A stretch of 64,000 nucleotides of DNA from JAAFJM01 sp964529175 (GCA_964529175.1 CAZGVO010000003.1:186001-250000), one strand, 5' to 3'. Shown: positions 27,220 through 35,212, numbered from the stretch's first letter. Notes: generated by a model from the letters alone, not told the origin. A program made the numbers and translations.

Positions 27220-28527
27220 ATGGAAAACACCACAAAAAACATGTTTGAAACCATGGCTGATATGCAAAAACAAGCTATGGAAACTATGACAAATGCTGCT
27301 AAAACTATGCAACAAACTATGACTAATGGATCAACCATGAGCATGGATTCTGAAAACTTTAAAAAATGGTACGACAGTCAAATGAATTGGTTTAACCAAC
27401 TAAACAACGAAAACAATAACATGCAAAATGGTATGGAGTTTTTTACCAATTATTTTAACAAACAAAATGAAATGGCAAAGCAATGGATGGAAATGAGCAT
27501 GAATATGGTTCCAAACATGAACAATGGCTTTGACATGAAAAACATGAATATGGATGGTATGATGAATGCTTTCAACTCATGGAAAAACGCTATGACTGAT
27601 AGTTATAACGAAATGATGAAAAATTTTAATAATGGTGAAACCAAAAACTATTTTGCCGATATGTTTAACAATTCAGATATGTATATGAAAACTTTTCAGT
27701 TTTTTATGCCTATGATGAAAAGCTTAAACGATAAAACTTTTACTCCTGAAATGTTTAAAAGCATGTTTAATACTGCTGCTTACAAAGATATGATGGACAA
27801 AATGTTTAACATGAACCCTGACATGATGAAAAACTTAATGGATAACACCATGATGACATCAATGAAAGAGAACATGTACAAAATGATGGATAATGGTAAA
27901 ACAAATTACGACAACATGAAAAACAACATGAGTAATATGTTTAACTCAAACCCAATTATGGATAGCATGATGAACAATTACAACCAAATGTACGCTCAAA
28001 TGCAAACCTCAATGGCGCCATTAACCAAACTTTTTGGTAGCAACCCTAGCATGGCTAACATGGAAACTATGAAAGAATTAGTAGAAATGATGACTGCTTA
28101 CAATACCAAAAATAACCAAATGCAATACATGATGTACACCACAGGTATGAAAGCTATGGACGAAGTAGCTGAAAACATGTATGCTAAAATTAGAAATGGT
28201 GAAGATGTAAAAGAATTTGCTGATGTTTACAAAAACTGGTTAAATACCAACGATAAACACTTTGTTCAATTATTTGAAACTCCTGAGTATTCAAAATTAA
28301 TGAGCGAGGTAAGTTCATTACAATTAAACCTTAAAGGTAAAATTGAAAAGCAAATGGAAAAAGCAATGGATAAATTGCCAATTATTAATCGCTCAGAAAT
28401 GGACGAGTTATATAAAACCATTCAAGATTTGAAAAAACGCATTAGCACCTTAGAAAAAGAAAATTCTAAACTAACTGCTGAAGTTGGCGAAGAAGCTCCA
28501 AAAGCAGCTAAAAAAGCTAGTAAATAA
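27220..28527 (+). CDS. phaE: Methionine-rich PHA synthase subunit PhaE-like protein
   Basis: The 435-residue protein has no signal peptide. The C-terminal 110 residues fit PhaE of class III PHA synthases: WLNTNDKHFVQLFETPEY, then PIINRSEMDELYKTIQDL and a coiled coil (KKRISTLEKENSKL). The N-terminal 320 residues are extremely rich in Met and Asn (about 72 Met in the whole protein by hand count) with repeating amphipathic patterns such as MMDKMFNMNPDMM, and Ala/Lys at the end. PhaE activates or scaffolds PhaC on polyester granules. No phaC is in the window. A phasin-like granule role is an alternative. The adjacent MaoC gene supports a PHA link. Confidence 0.78.
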   Translation: MENTTKNMFETMADMQKQAMETMTNAAKTMQQTMTNGSTMSMDSENFKKWYDSQMNWFNQLNNENNNMQNGMEFFTNYFNKQNEMAKQWMEMSMNMVPNMNNGFDMKNMNMDGMMNAFNSWKNAMTDSYNEMMKNFNNGETKNYFADMFNNSDMYMKTFQFFMPMMKSLNDKTFTPEMFKSMFNTAAYKDMMDKMFNMNPDMMKNLMDNTMMTSMKENMYKMMDNGKTNYDNMKNNMSNMFNSNPIMDSMMNNYNQMYAQMQTSMAPLTKLFGSNPSMANMETMKELVEMMTAYNTKNNQMQYMMYTTGMKAMDEVAENMYAKIRNGEDVKEFADVYKNWLNTNDKHFVQLFETPEYSKLMSEVSSLQLNLKGKIEKQMEKAMDKLPIINRSEMDELYKTIQDLKKRISTLEKENSKLTAEVGEEAPKAAKKASK

Positions 28528-28556
28528 TTGTAAATTTTTTTGTAAATTAATTATAA

Positions 28557-28594
28557 CCAAAAGCCTTGCTTATTAACTTAAGTAAGGCTTTTTG
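28557..28594 (+). terminator. Terminator after the PhaE-like gene
   Basis: AAAAGCCTTGCTTA pairs with TAAGTAAGGCTTTTT (one G-T pair), followed by T-rich sequence. Confidence 0.85.
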
Positions 28595-28743
28595 CATTTA
28601 TGTTTAACTATTTTTCATTTAAGCAGATTTATAAATTTTGTTATTTAGTATTGTATCTCACCCTTAAAAAAGTTGGCTTCAAATTGGCAGTATATATTTA
28701 GGCAATTGTTTGAAAACACCCAATATTAGCTGTAACTAGCTGA

Positions 28744-28806
28744 TTTTGGGAACATAAACAAAACACACAAGTATCATTTTGGGAAAAATCTTACAACTTT
28801 GGGAAA
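28744..28806 (+). promoter_or_regulatory. Three TTTGGGAA direct repeats upstream of a response regulator
   Basis: TTTTGGGAA, TTTTGGGAA and CTTTGGGAA have GGG at 28748, 28781 and 28801. This could be a protein-binding array for the gene at 28916, or chance in AT-rich DNA. The rest of the 28595-28878 gap shows nothing I recognise. Confidence 0.3.
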
Positions 28807-28878
28807 ATTTGATTTATTCAGAAATATAATATCAATTAAAAACCAGAAGTGATTTTTTTTTATTAAAACAAACTTGTT

Positions 28879-28929
28879 ATGCCAAACACAAAACAAAAAC
28901 TAACAACCTTTAGCATTGGAAAACAGTAA
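28879..28929 (+). CDS. Possible 16-codon leader ORF
   Basis: ATG to TAA reading MPNTKQKLTTFSIGKQ. It overlaps the TTG start of the response regulator in another frame, so its translation could influence that start. There is no family evidence and it may be chance. Confidence 0.2.
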   Translation: MPNTKQKLTTFSIGKQ

Positions 28930-29308
28930 TAACATATTGAATTATAAAAAAATCTGCCTGATTGATGATGATAAAATGCAGCATTGGTTAAACGGAAAAA
29001 TTATTCATAATATTGATCAAACAATAGAAATTTATAATTATTCGAATGCAGAGGCCGCCCTAAACGACCTGAAAAATAATGCCATAAAACCTGATATTAT
29101 ATTTTTAGATATTAATATGCCAATGATGGATGGATGGGAATTTTTAGAAGAAGCAAGCACCCAAAACCTTGAAATTCCTATTCAGATGTTAACTTCATCA
29201 ATTGATAAAAACGATTATGAAAAGGCCAGAAAATATGAAGTTGTTAAAGGATTTTTACATAAACCTTTAAAGCAAGAAACACTAGAATCTATATTGATTG
29301 TTCAATAA
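28916..29308 (+). CDS. Single-domain response regulator
   Basis: The 130-residue receiver domain has no output domain. It has LIDDDK at 15-20, phospho-acceptor Asp65 in IIFLDINMPMMDGWEFL, the switch residues MLTSS, and Lys in FLHKPL. It starts at TTG because no ATG precedes the domain. A second TTG at 28937 is possible. Such stand-alone receivers act in phosphorelays or by protein binding. No kinase is adjacent. The nearest, at 57684, is not linked. Confidence 0.9.
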   Translation: MENSNNILNYKKICLIDDDKMQHWLNGKIIHNIDQTIEIYNYSNAEAALNDLKNNAIKPDIIFLDINMPMMDGWEFLEEASTQNLEIPIQMLTSSIDKNDYEKARKYEVVKGFLHKPLKQETLESILIVQ

Positions 29309-29313
29309 AAAAT

Positions 29314-30000
29314 TTAGACTTTATTTTTATTCAATAAATATTCCATAACCGTTATTGGAATTAATAAACAGGTTAATGCATAAATGGTATCTTCAATTGG
29401 AATGGTAACTATTCGTAAGCCAATAATTTCGTTAGAGTTATAAAATACTACAGGCTCAGGAGTTGCAGCACCGGTTAACACGCCATTTACCACTAAAAAA
29501 GGTATTAAGTGAACCAAGTAAGCAAACCAAAAATAGCCCATATATGTTTTCTTTAAATAAAACTGATGCCAAAGCAATAATATCAACGCTAAGGAACAGT
29601 TTACCAAAGTGTAAGTTTTTTGATAAAACAAAAGGCAAGCCAATGCTAAAATTACTATAAAAAAATAATTTATATAAGTTATCAATGGCTTAATAAAGTT
29701 ATCAGAAAAATAAGCTTTTAAGCAAGCATAAATAAACACACTTGCAAATGGAACTACTACAAAAAAACTCCATTCTTCAATAGGTAAATCGTTAAGACGA
29801 TAATGCCAAACATACTGATTATTAAAGCCCCAAACACCTGCTCGGGTAAACCAACCGTCCCACAAAATAAAGAGTAAAGCATTTATGGCAATGCCAATAA
29901 AAAGTGGTTTAAACCATTTGTAAAAAGCTACCTTTTTATCGAAACTTAAAGCAAAAGGCCCAACAAATGATGCCACCATTAACCAAGCATATAAACTCAT
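29314..30000 (-). CDS. crtY: Lycopene cyclase, CrtYcd type
   Basis: The 228-residue integral membrane protein has about six to seven helices, in two related halves. Each half contains the lycopene cyclase domain signature (WDGWFTRAGVWGFNN, then LPIEEWSFFVVVPFASV; second half GLRIVTIPIEDTIYALTCLL). It is the fused form of the heterodimeric CrtYc/CrtYd cyclase and forms beta-ionone rings at the ends of lycopene or related chains. It is the last gene of the reverse-strand carotenoid group and begins 3 bases after the crtZ stop, which implies co-translation. Confidence 0.88.
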   Translation of the reverse strand: MSLYAWLMVASFVGPFALSFDKKVAFYKWFKPLFIGIAINALLFILWDGWFTRAGVWGFNNQYVWHYRLNDLPIEEWSFFVVVPFASVFIYACLKAYFSDNFIKPLITYINYFFIVILALACLLFYQKTYTLVNCSLALILLLWHQFYLKKTYMGYFWFAYLVHLIPFLVVNGVLTGAATPEPVVFYNSNEIIGLRIVTIPIEDTIYALTCLLIPITVMEYLLNKNKV

Positions 30001-30003
30001 GGC

Positions 30004-30456
30004 TTAGTTTGACGAGTTAGGGTTTTTCCAATATTTAAGCGGAACTATAAGCATTCCAAAATTTTCGCCATGCTCTTTTGCCAAATATTTATGATGGATT
30101 TTATGCGCCCTGCGAATTGCTTTTACATAACGATTGTTCCAATGAGTAAAAATTTTGAACCTTTGATGAATGATAATATCATGCACAATGAAATAAGCTA
30201 AACCATATAACGAAATTCCAATGCCAATGTATAATCTAAAATCGTTGTACATAAGGCCTGTCATGTAACAATAAGCACTTGGAATGGCAAAAATTAAAAA
30301 GAAACTATCGTTTTTTTCGAAAAAACCAGGTTCTACTTGATGGTGGTCTTTATGCAAATACCAAAGTAAACCATGCATAATAAACTTGTGAGTAAACCAA
30401 GCCATAAACTCCATAAACCAAAAAGTAAGAAACACTACTAAAATATTAAACCACAT
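30004..30456 (-). CDS. crtZ: Beta-carotene 3-hydroxylase
   Basis: The 150-residue membrane protein of the fatty acid hydroxylase/sterol desaturase superfamily has the di-iron histidine boxes HKFIMH, HKDHH, HDIIIHQRF and HKIHHK. It adds a 3-hydroxyl to beta-ionone rings, as in zeaxanthin or saproxanthin. It lies between the cruF-like gene and the cyclase in a co-directional group. Confidence 0.93.
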   Translation of the reverse strand: MWFNILVVFLTFWFMEFMAWFTHKFIMHGLLWYLHKDHHQVEPGFFEKNDSFFLIFAIPSAYCYMTGLMYNDFRLYIGIGISLYGLAYFIVHDIIIHQRFKIFTHWNNRYVKAIRRAHKIHHKYLAKEHGENFGMLIVPLKYWKNPNSSN

Positions 30457-30519
30457 ATATTTTTAAAATCGTTTTATTATACTAAACACTTTAATTGGAA
30501 ATTGTTTTTAGAAAAAAAT

Positions 30520-31164
30520 CTAATACCACCAATTCATTCCTGCAAAAAACACCAATTGGAAAACATATAACCAAGGTGCAATTTTATTGGTTAATGGCAA
30601 CTCTAATTTTTGGTAAACAAACATAAAAGCAAAGGCAAAAATATACCAAGCTGTGTAGTTTTGAATAGGAATACTGCCATTTTTCCAATACCAAAAATCT
30701 AATTGCGGAGCCACATGTTCAATTAAAAAATCAACACACAACATGAACAAGGCACTTAAAGCAATTTTTATGATTGGGTTAACTGTATTTAGTTTGCCAA
30801 TTTTACTGAAAAACAGTTCGGCCACATGCATAGAAACATAACATAGCATTACCCAGTTTAAACCAATAATTACAGGCACATCAGCCATTTTTAAGCCAAG
30901 GTTATTTCCATAAAAATACTGACCAAAAATTCTACCAGTAGTAACTCCTAAAAGTTCTAAAATATAACCTGCTTGAAAAACACCAATGGCCCAAATCCAG
31001 AAAAAAGTGTTTTTAGGTTGATGGAAATAAAACAACACAACTGCACTAATTATCAAATTGATAGGAGAAAGTGATAATAAATCTAACTTAAAAATAGCAG
31101 AGCCAAAAAGCCCCACAGCATATAAAATGGCTAAAATTATAATGGCAATATTTTCTTTTTTCAT
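30520..31164 (-). CDS. Carotenoid 1,2-hydratase-like membrane protein (CruF family)
   Basis: The 214-residue protein has about seven membrane helices and the family patterns GYILELLGVTTGRIFGQYFYG, NWVMLCY and FLIEHVAPQLDFWYW. CruF proteins hydrate the acyclic psi end of gamma-carotene-type carotenoids and give a 1'-hydroxyl. A related branch acts in C50 carotenoid synthesis. The adjacent CrtD-like desaturase and the cyclase suggest a monocyclic product of saproxanthin type. The exact substrate is inference. Confidence 0.82.
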   Translation of the reverse strand: MKKENIAIIILAILYAVGLFGSAIFKLDLLSLSPINLIISAVVLFYFHQPKNTFFWIWAIGVFQAGYILELLGVTTGRIFGQYFYGNNLGLKMADVPVIIGLNWVMLCYVSMHVAELFFSKIGKLNTVNPIIKIALSALFMLCVDFLIEHVAPQLDFWYWKNGSIPIQNYTAWYIFAFAFMFVYQKLELPLTNKIAPWLYVFQLVFFAGMNWWY

Positions 31165-31194
31165 TTCATTTTACTTATACTTTTTTTCAAAATT

Positions 31195-31240
31195 CGTTTC
31201 GACAAGCTCAACGACCACGGGCATTGAGCTTGTCGAAATG
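31195..31240. repeat. TTTCGACAAGCTCAA hairpin
   Basis: Perfect arms TTTCGACAAGCTCAA (31197-31211) and TTGAGCTTGTCGAAA (31224-31238) around a 12-base loop. It sits between the crtD-like and cruF-like genes. A half-site (CTTCGACAAGCTCAGTG) is at 37527-37543. It has no U-tract, so it is more likely an interspersed palindrome than a terminator. Confidence 0.8.
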
Positions 31241-31243
31241 CAA

Positions 31244-32722
31244 TTACTTTCCATAATCATCCTTAATTAAACCAGCGGCAATTTTAGCTGAATTTAAACA
31301 CAAAGGAATTCCTCCACCAGGATGCACCGAACCGCCACAAAAGTACAATCCTTTTATATCAGAACTAAAATTTTTATGCCTTAAAAATGCTGCATACCTA
31401 TTATTACTTGCATTGCCATAGAGCGCACCAAGGTGGCTGCTGGTTTTGCTTTCAATACTTCGTGGATCTAATATATTTTCGGTTACAATGTACTTTTCAA
31501 TATCAGTTTTCAACAAACGATTTAATTTTGAAACAATATTTTTTCGTGCTTCAGCAATTAATTCATCCCAATTTTGCCCTTGGTTATTGGGTGTATTTAT
31601 CATCAAGAACCAATTTTCGCAACACGCAGGTGCATCATCTGGCTTATATTTAGAGGTAATGTTAATGTAAATAGTTGGGTCTGCGTAAATGTTTTTTTTA
31701 CTAAAAATATGCTCAAATTCTTCTTGGTAATTTTCGGTAAAAAGTATATTATGTAAATCTAACTCGGCAAATTGTTTATTAATTCCCCAATAAAAAATTA
31801 AAGCTGACGAAGACTTTTCTTGCACTAAAATTTTTTCAGGATGTTTTACCTTTGGCAATAACTTTTTGTAAGTAGGGTAAATATCCATGTTCGATAACAC
31901 AATATCTGCCTCATAAAACTGCTCTCCTGCTTTTACGCCTTTTACCTGCTTGTTACTTTGGTTTAAAACTATTTCAGAAACCTTTTTATTAAACTCAAAA
32001 TTTACTCCTAAATCCAAAGCCAATTGGTAAATACTTTGGCTAATTTGATGCATGCCATTTTTAGGAAAAAAAGTTCCAATATTGCTTTCTAAATGCGGAA
32101 TCATATTCAATAAAGCTGGCGATTGATATGGGTTACTGCCATTGTAAGTAGCAAATCTGTTAAAGTACTGAACCAATCTTTTATCAGCAAAAATTTGCTC
32201 ATTTTCGTGGTTCATACTGTTAAACAAATTAAGTTTTAAAATACTTAAAATGCCTTTAAGCGTAGCTAAATTTAAAAAGTTCTTTACTTTATGTAAACTA
32301 CTTTCTATAAAAATAGGTGTGGTGGTTTTATACCTAAACTCAGCATTTTTAAGGTATTGAAAAAATGGTTTTGGATTGGTTAATCCTAACTTTTGGTTTA
32401 GTTCATTGGCCATTTTTTCTGGCTGATGGTAAGCTGTAAAACGGGTTCCATCTTCGTAAAAATAATTGCAAGTTTTTTCTAACTGCAAGTATTCAAAACT
32501 GTTTTTATTTTGCTTTGCAATATCATACAGTTCAAGCACTAACTGAGGCAACGTAAAAAGCGAAGGACCAGCATCAAATCTAAAACCTTGTTGAGTAAAC
32601 TCGGTTAATTTTCCGCCAAAATAAGCATTGGCTTCCAAAACTGTTACTTTAAAGCCCATTGATTGAAGCCTAACAGCACTGGCTAAGCCAGCTATTCCAG
32701 AGCCAATTATTACTATTTTCAT
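31244..32722 (-). CDS. crtD: Carotenoid desaturase, CrtI/CrtD family
   Basis: The 492-residue FAD protein has the dinucleotide motif GSGIAGLASAVRL at residues 8-20, then LEANAYFGGKLTEF and FDAGPSLFTLPQL, and the C-terminal GLYFCGGSVHPGGGIPLCLNSAK typical of the CrtI family. Beside a CruF-like hydratase it is best read as the 1'-hydroxycarotenoid 3',4'-desaturase (CrtD). Phytoene desaturase CrtI is the alternative. No phytoene synthase is in the window. It is the first gene of the carotenoid group. Confidence 0.82.
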   Translation of the reverse strand: MKIVIIGSGIAGLASAVRLQSMGFKVTVLEANAYFGGKLTEFTQQGFRFDAGPSLFTLPQLVLELYDIAKQNKNSFEYLQLEKTCNYFYEDGTRFTAYHQPEKMANELNQKLGLTNPKPFFQYLKNAEFRYKTTTPIFIESSLHKVKNFLNLATLKGILSILKLNLFNSMNHENEQIFADKRLVQYFNRFATYNGSNPYQSPALLNMIPHLESNIGTFFPKNGMHQISQSIYQLALDLGVNFEFNKKVSEIVLNQSNKQVKGVKAGEQFYEADIVLSNMDIYPTYKKLLPKVKHPEKILVQEKSSSALIFYWGINKQFAELDLHNILFTENYQEEFEHIFSKKNIYADPTIYINITSKYKPDDAPACCENWFLMINTPNNQGQNWDELIAEARKNIVSKLNRLLKTDIEKYIVTENILDPRSIESKTSSHLGALYGNASNNRYAAFLRHKNFSSDIKGLYFCGGSVHPGGGIPLCLNSAKIAAGLIKDDYGK

Positions 32723-32738
32723 CTTTGATTTATAACCC

Positions 32739-32746
32739 CAAATGTA
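32739..32746 (-). promoter_or_regulatory. Candidate promoter of the carotenoid operon
   Basis: TACATTTG on the minus strand, 16 bases from the crtD-like ATG. A TTG lies 21 bases further upstream. This is a good fit to the Bacteroidota consensus. Confidence 0.6.
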
Positions 32747-32818
32747 ACATTGGGTTTTTAATTGTTACAAAAAAATAAAAAATAGCTTTTTCTATTCTTT
32801 CACTTATTTTATTTTTAG

Positions 32819-32825
32819 TAATTTG
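32819..32825 (+). promoter_or_regulatory. Candidate thiL promoter (-7 like)
   Basis: TAATTTG followed by CGCCC and the ATG at 32831. It resembles TAnnTTTG with one base missing and would give a nearly leaderless transcript. Confidence 0.35.
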
Positions 32826-32830
32826 CGCCC

Positions 32831-33865
32831 ATGTTTAATGAACCTGAAATAACAAAATTAGAAACAATTGGCGAGTTTGGCTTAATTAAACAACTTACGC
32901 AACACATTGAATTAAAGAATAATACACTTAAAGGTGTAGGCGATGATGCTGCAGTAATTAATCCTACTAACGGAAAAGTTACTTTGGTTTCAACCGATAT
33001 GTTGCTTGAAGGAATTCATTTTGATTTAAGTTACTTTCCTTTAAAACATTTGGGTTACAAGGCCGTGAGCGTAAATGCAAGCGATATTTATGCTATGAAC
33101 GGAACGCCCAAACAAATTACAGTTTCGTTAGGAATTAGCAGCAAATTTAGCGTAGAAGCAATTCAAGAAATTTACGAAGGCATTCATTTAGCCTGCGAAA
33201 AATATAAAATTGATATTATTGGTGGCGATACCACCTCAAGCAAACAAGGTTTGGTAATTAGTGTAACCGTAATTGGTGAAGCTGCTGAAAACGAAGTGGT
33301 TTACCGAAATGGTGCAATGGAATATGATTTGGTTTGTGTAACAGGCGATTTAGGCGGTGCTTATGCTGGTTTTCAGTTATTAGAACGTGAAAAACGTGTG
33401 TTTATTAACAATCCAGATTTGCAGCCTGATTTAGCAGGACATGATTATATTTTGGAACGTCAGTTAAAGCCCGAAGCTAGAAAAGATATTATTGATATGT
33501 TTAAGGCTTTGGAAATTGTACCAACAGCTATGATTGATGTAAGTGATGGTTTGGCTTCTGAAATTTTTCATTTGGCCGACCAATCAAAAATGGGAATTAC
33601 TATTTACGAAGAAAAAATTCCAATTGATGCCACCACTTATAACATGGCGCGCGAGTTAGATTTAGATCCAACTTTAACGGCTTTAAGCGGTGGAGAAGAT
33701 TATGAATTGTTATTTACCATCAAACAAAGTGATTATAAAAAAATAGAAAACCATCCTGATTTTACCGTAATTGGTCATGTAACCAAACCCGATGAAGGTG
33801 TTAACATGATCAGCAAAGGCGGTCAAAAACACGAGTTAAAAGCTCAAGGTTGGAAAGCATTTTAG
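32831..33865 (+). CDS. thiL: Thiamine-monophosphate kinase
   Basis: The 344-residue ATP-dependent kinase makes thiamine diphosphate from the monophosphate. Motifs include GVGDDAAVI near residue 36, VSTDMLLEGIHFDLSYFPLK, KAVSVNASDIYAMNG, IIGGDTTSS, TGDLGGAYAG and MIDVSDGLASEI, and LSGGEDYELLFT near 290. The length is normal. It is a single gene divergent from the carotenoid operon, with no other thiamine gene nearby. Confidence 0.97.
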   Translation: MFNEPEITKLETIGEFGLIKQLTQHIELKNNTLKGVGDDAAVINPTNGKVTLVSTDMLLEGIHFDLSYFPLKHLGYKAVSVNASDIYAMNGTPKQITVSLGISSKFSVEAIQEIYEGIHLACEKYKIDIIGGDTTSSKQGLVISVTVIGEAAENEVVYRNGAMEYDLVCVTGDLGGAYAGFQLLEREKRVFINNPDLQPDLAGHDYILERQLKPEARKDIIDMFKALEIVPTAMIDVSDGLASEIFHLADQSKMGITIYEEKIPIDATTYNMARELDLDPTLTALSGGEDYELLFTIKQSDYKKIENHPDFTVIGHVTKPDEGVNMISKGGQKHELKAQGWKAF

Positions 33866-33880
33866 AGAATAATGCATGAA

Positions 33881-33957
33881 CGTCATGCTGAGGCACGAAG
33901 CATCTTTATAAGGTGTAATAAAGTTCCTTCTTCCGCTTTGGCGGAATCAGGATGACG
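33881..33957. repeat. CGTCATGCTGA-family intergenic palindrome
   Basis: Outer arms CGTCATGCTGA and TCAGGATGACG (one mismatch) enclose an inner hairpin TTCCGC-TTTG-GCGGAA. The start (CGTCATGCTGAGGCACGAAG) resembles the reverse complement of the TTGCTTC..AATGACG part of copy A at 13640-13667, so these may be one superfamily. Confidence 0.65.
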
Positions 33958-34024
33958 ATCCCGCACAAAAAAACAAAGAAACAAACGGCCAGAGGCTAAC
34001 AACCAAAAGCCAGAAGCAAAAAAT

Positions 34025-34717
34025 ATGAAAATAGGTGTATTAATATTTCCGGGAAGTAATTGCGATAAAGACGCAGTTTGGGCATTTCAAAACATGTTTG
34101 GCCAAGAAGTAGTAGAACTTTGGCATAAAGATACTGATTTACAAAATGTAGATTTGGTGTTTTTACCAGGTGGTTTTAGCTATGGCGATTATTTACGCAG
34201 CGGTGCAATTGCCCGTTTTTCGCCTATTATGCAAAGTGTAATTGAATTTGCCAATAATGGCGGATTGGTTTGGGGCGTTTGTAATGGTTTTCAAATTTTA
34301 TGCGAAAGCGGTTTATTGCCTGGCGCATTGATGCATAACGACCATCAAAAGTTTAATTGCAAAAATGTGTTTATAAAAACCGAAACCAATAACAGTAAAA
34401 TTACCAGTTTAAATGAAGTAGGAAAAGCTTTGAAAATTCCAATTGCACATGGAGAAGGAAGATTCTATTGCAACGATGAATTATTGCAAGATTTAAAAGC
34501 AAACGATCAAATTTTATTTAGATACTGCGATGAAAATGGAAACGTTTCTGCTGAAACCAATCCTAATGGCGCATTGGATAATATAGCTGGAATTTGTAAT
34601 AAAAACCGCAATGTGTTTGGCATGATGCCTCACCCAGAACGTGCGGTAGATGGTGATATTTACAATACTGACGGACGCATTATGTTCGAAAGTTTGTTGC
34701 AGTTGGTTAATAGTTAA
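34025..34717 (+). CDS. purQ: FGAM synthetase glutaminase subunit PurQ
   Basis: The 230-residue class I glutamine amidotransferase has LIFPGSNCDKDA at the start, LPGGFSYGDYLRSG, the nucleophile Cys in WGVCNGFQILCESG, and the His-Glu pair in MMPHPERA. It supplies ammonia to PurL in purine synthesis, so the organism uses the small PurL/PurQ/PurS arrangement. The partners are not in the window. The final residues VNS and the TAG stop come from an ATAGACCATGGAC-family repeat, as at the end of metH-N. Confidence 0.97.
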   Translation: MKIGVLIFPGSNCDKDAVWAFQNMFGQEVVELWHKDTDLQNVDLVFLPGGFSYGDYLRSGAIARFSPIMQSVIEFANNGGLVWGVCNGFQILCESGLLPGALMHNDHQKFNCKNVFIKTETNNSKITSLNEVGKALKIPIAHGEGRFYCNDELLQDLKANDQILFRYCDENGNVSAETNPNGALDNIAGICNKNRNVFGMMPHPERAVDGDIYNTDGRIMFESLLQLVNS

Positions 34718-34760
34718 TAGACGATAGACCATGGTCAATTAACTATGGACTATTATCTAT
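34709..34760. repeat. ATAGACCATGGAC-family hairpin between purQ and dtd
   Basis: Arms 34717-34735 (ATAGACGATAGACCATGGT) and 34742-34760 pair over about 19 bases around a 6-base loop. It starts inside purQ and overlaps the last codon of dtd by four bases, so it may also work as a bidirectional terminator between the convergent genes. Confidence 0.75.
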
Positions 34761-35209
34761 TCCTTCAACTTACTATCAATCATTATAGTCACAGGGCCAT
34801 TATTGGTTAAGCTGATTTGCATATCGGCACCAAATGATCCTGTGGCTATTTTTTTGCCCAAAAGCTCTTCCAGTTTTGCAATCATTTTTTCGTACAAAGG
34901 AATTGCAAATTCGGGCCTACTAGCTTTGATATAAGATGGGCGGTTTCCTTTTTTAGTAGAGGCAAAAAGTGTAAATTGACTTACCAATAAAATATCGAAA
35001 TTGGCATCAATAAGTGAAATATTCATCACGCCATTTTCATCGTTAAACACCCTGAGATTTACTATTTTCTGTGCCAACCAATTGATATCTTCTTCCGAAT
35101 CAGCATCCTCAATTCCTAATAAAATCAATAAACCATTTCCGATTTCAGAAAATAGTTTGTTATCAATACGGACTTGGGCTTTTGTAACTCGTTGAATAAT
35201 AATGCGCAT
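34757..35209 (-). CDS. dtd: D-aminoacyl-tRNA deacylase
   Basis: The 150-residue protein has the DTD signatures MRIIIQRVTKAQVRID, SQFTLFASTKKGNRPSY (catalytic/adenosine-binding SQFT loop) and NNGPVTIMID (Gly-cisPro-type NGPVT motif). It removes D-amino acids and glycine mischarged on tRNA. It is the last gene of the crcB-rsgA-DUF559-dtd group and begins 3 bases after the DUF559 stop. Its stop lies within the repeat hairpin shared with purQ. Confidence 0.96.
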   Translation of the reverse strand: MRIIIQRVTKAQVRIDNKLFSEIGNGLLILLGIEDADSEEDINWLAQKIVNLRVFNDENGVMNISLIDANFDILLVSQFTLFASTKKGNRPSYIKASRPEFAIPLYEKMIAKLEELLGKKIATGSFGADMQISLTNNGPVTIMIDSKLKE

Positions 35210-35212
35210 GGG

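Noticed and set aside
31387..31756. Plus-strand ORFs opposite the crtD-like gene
   Set aside because: The crtD-like protein has clear FAD and CrtI motifs over the same DNA; the opposite frames have none.
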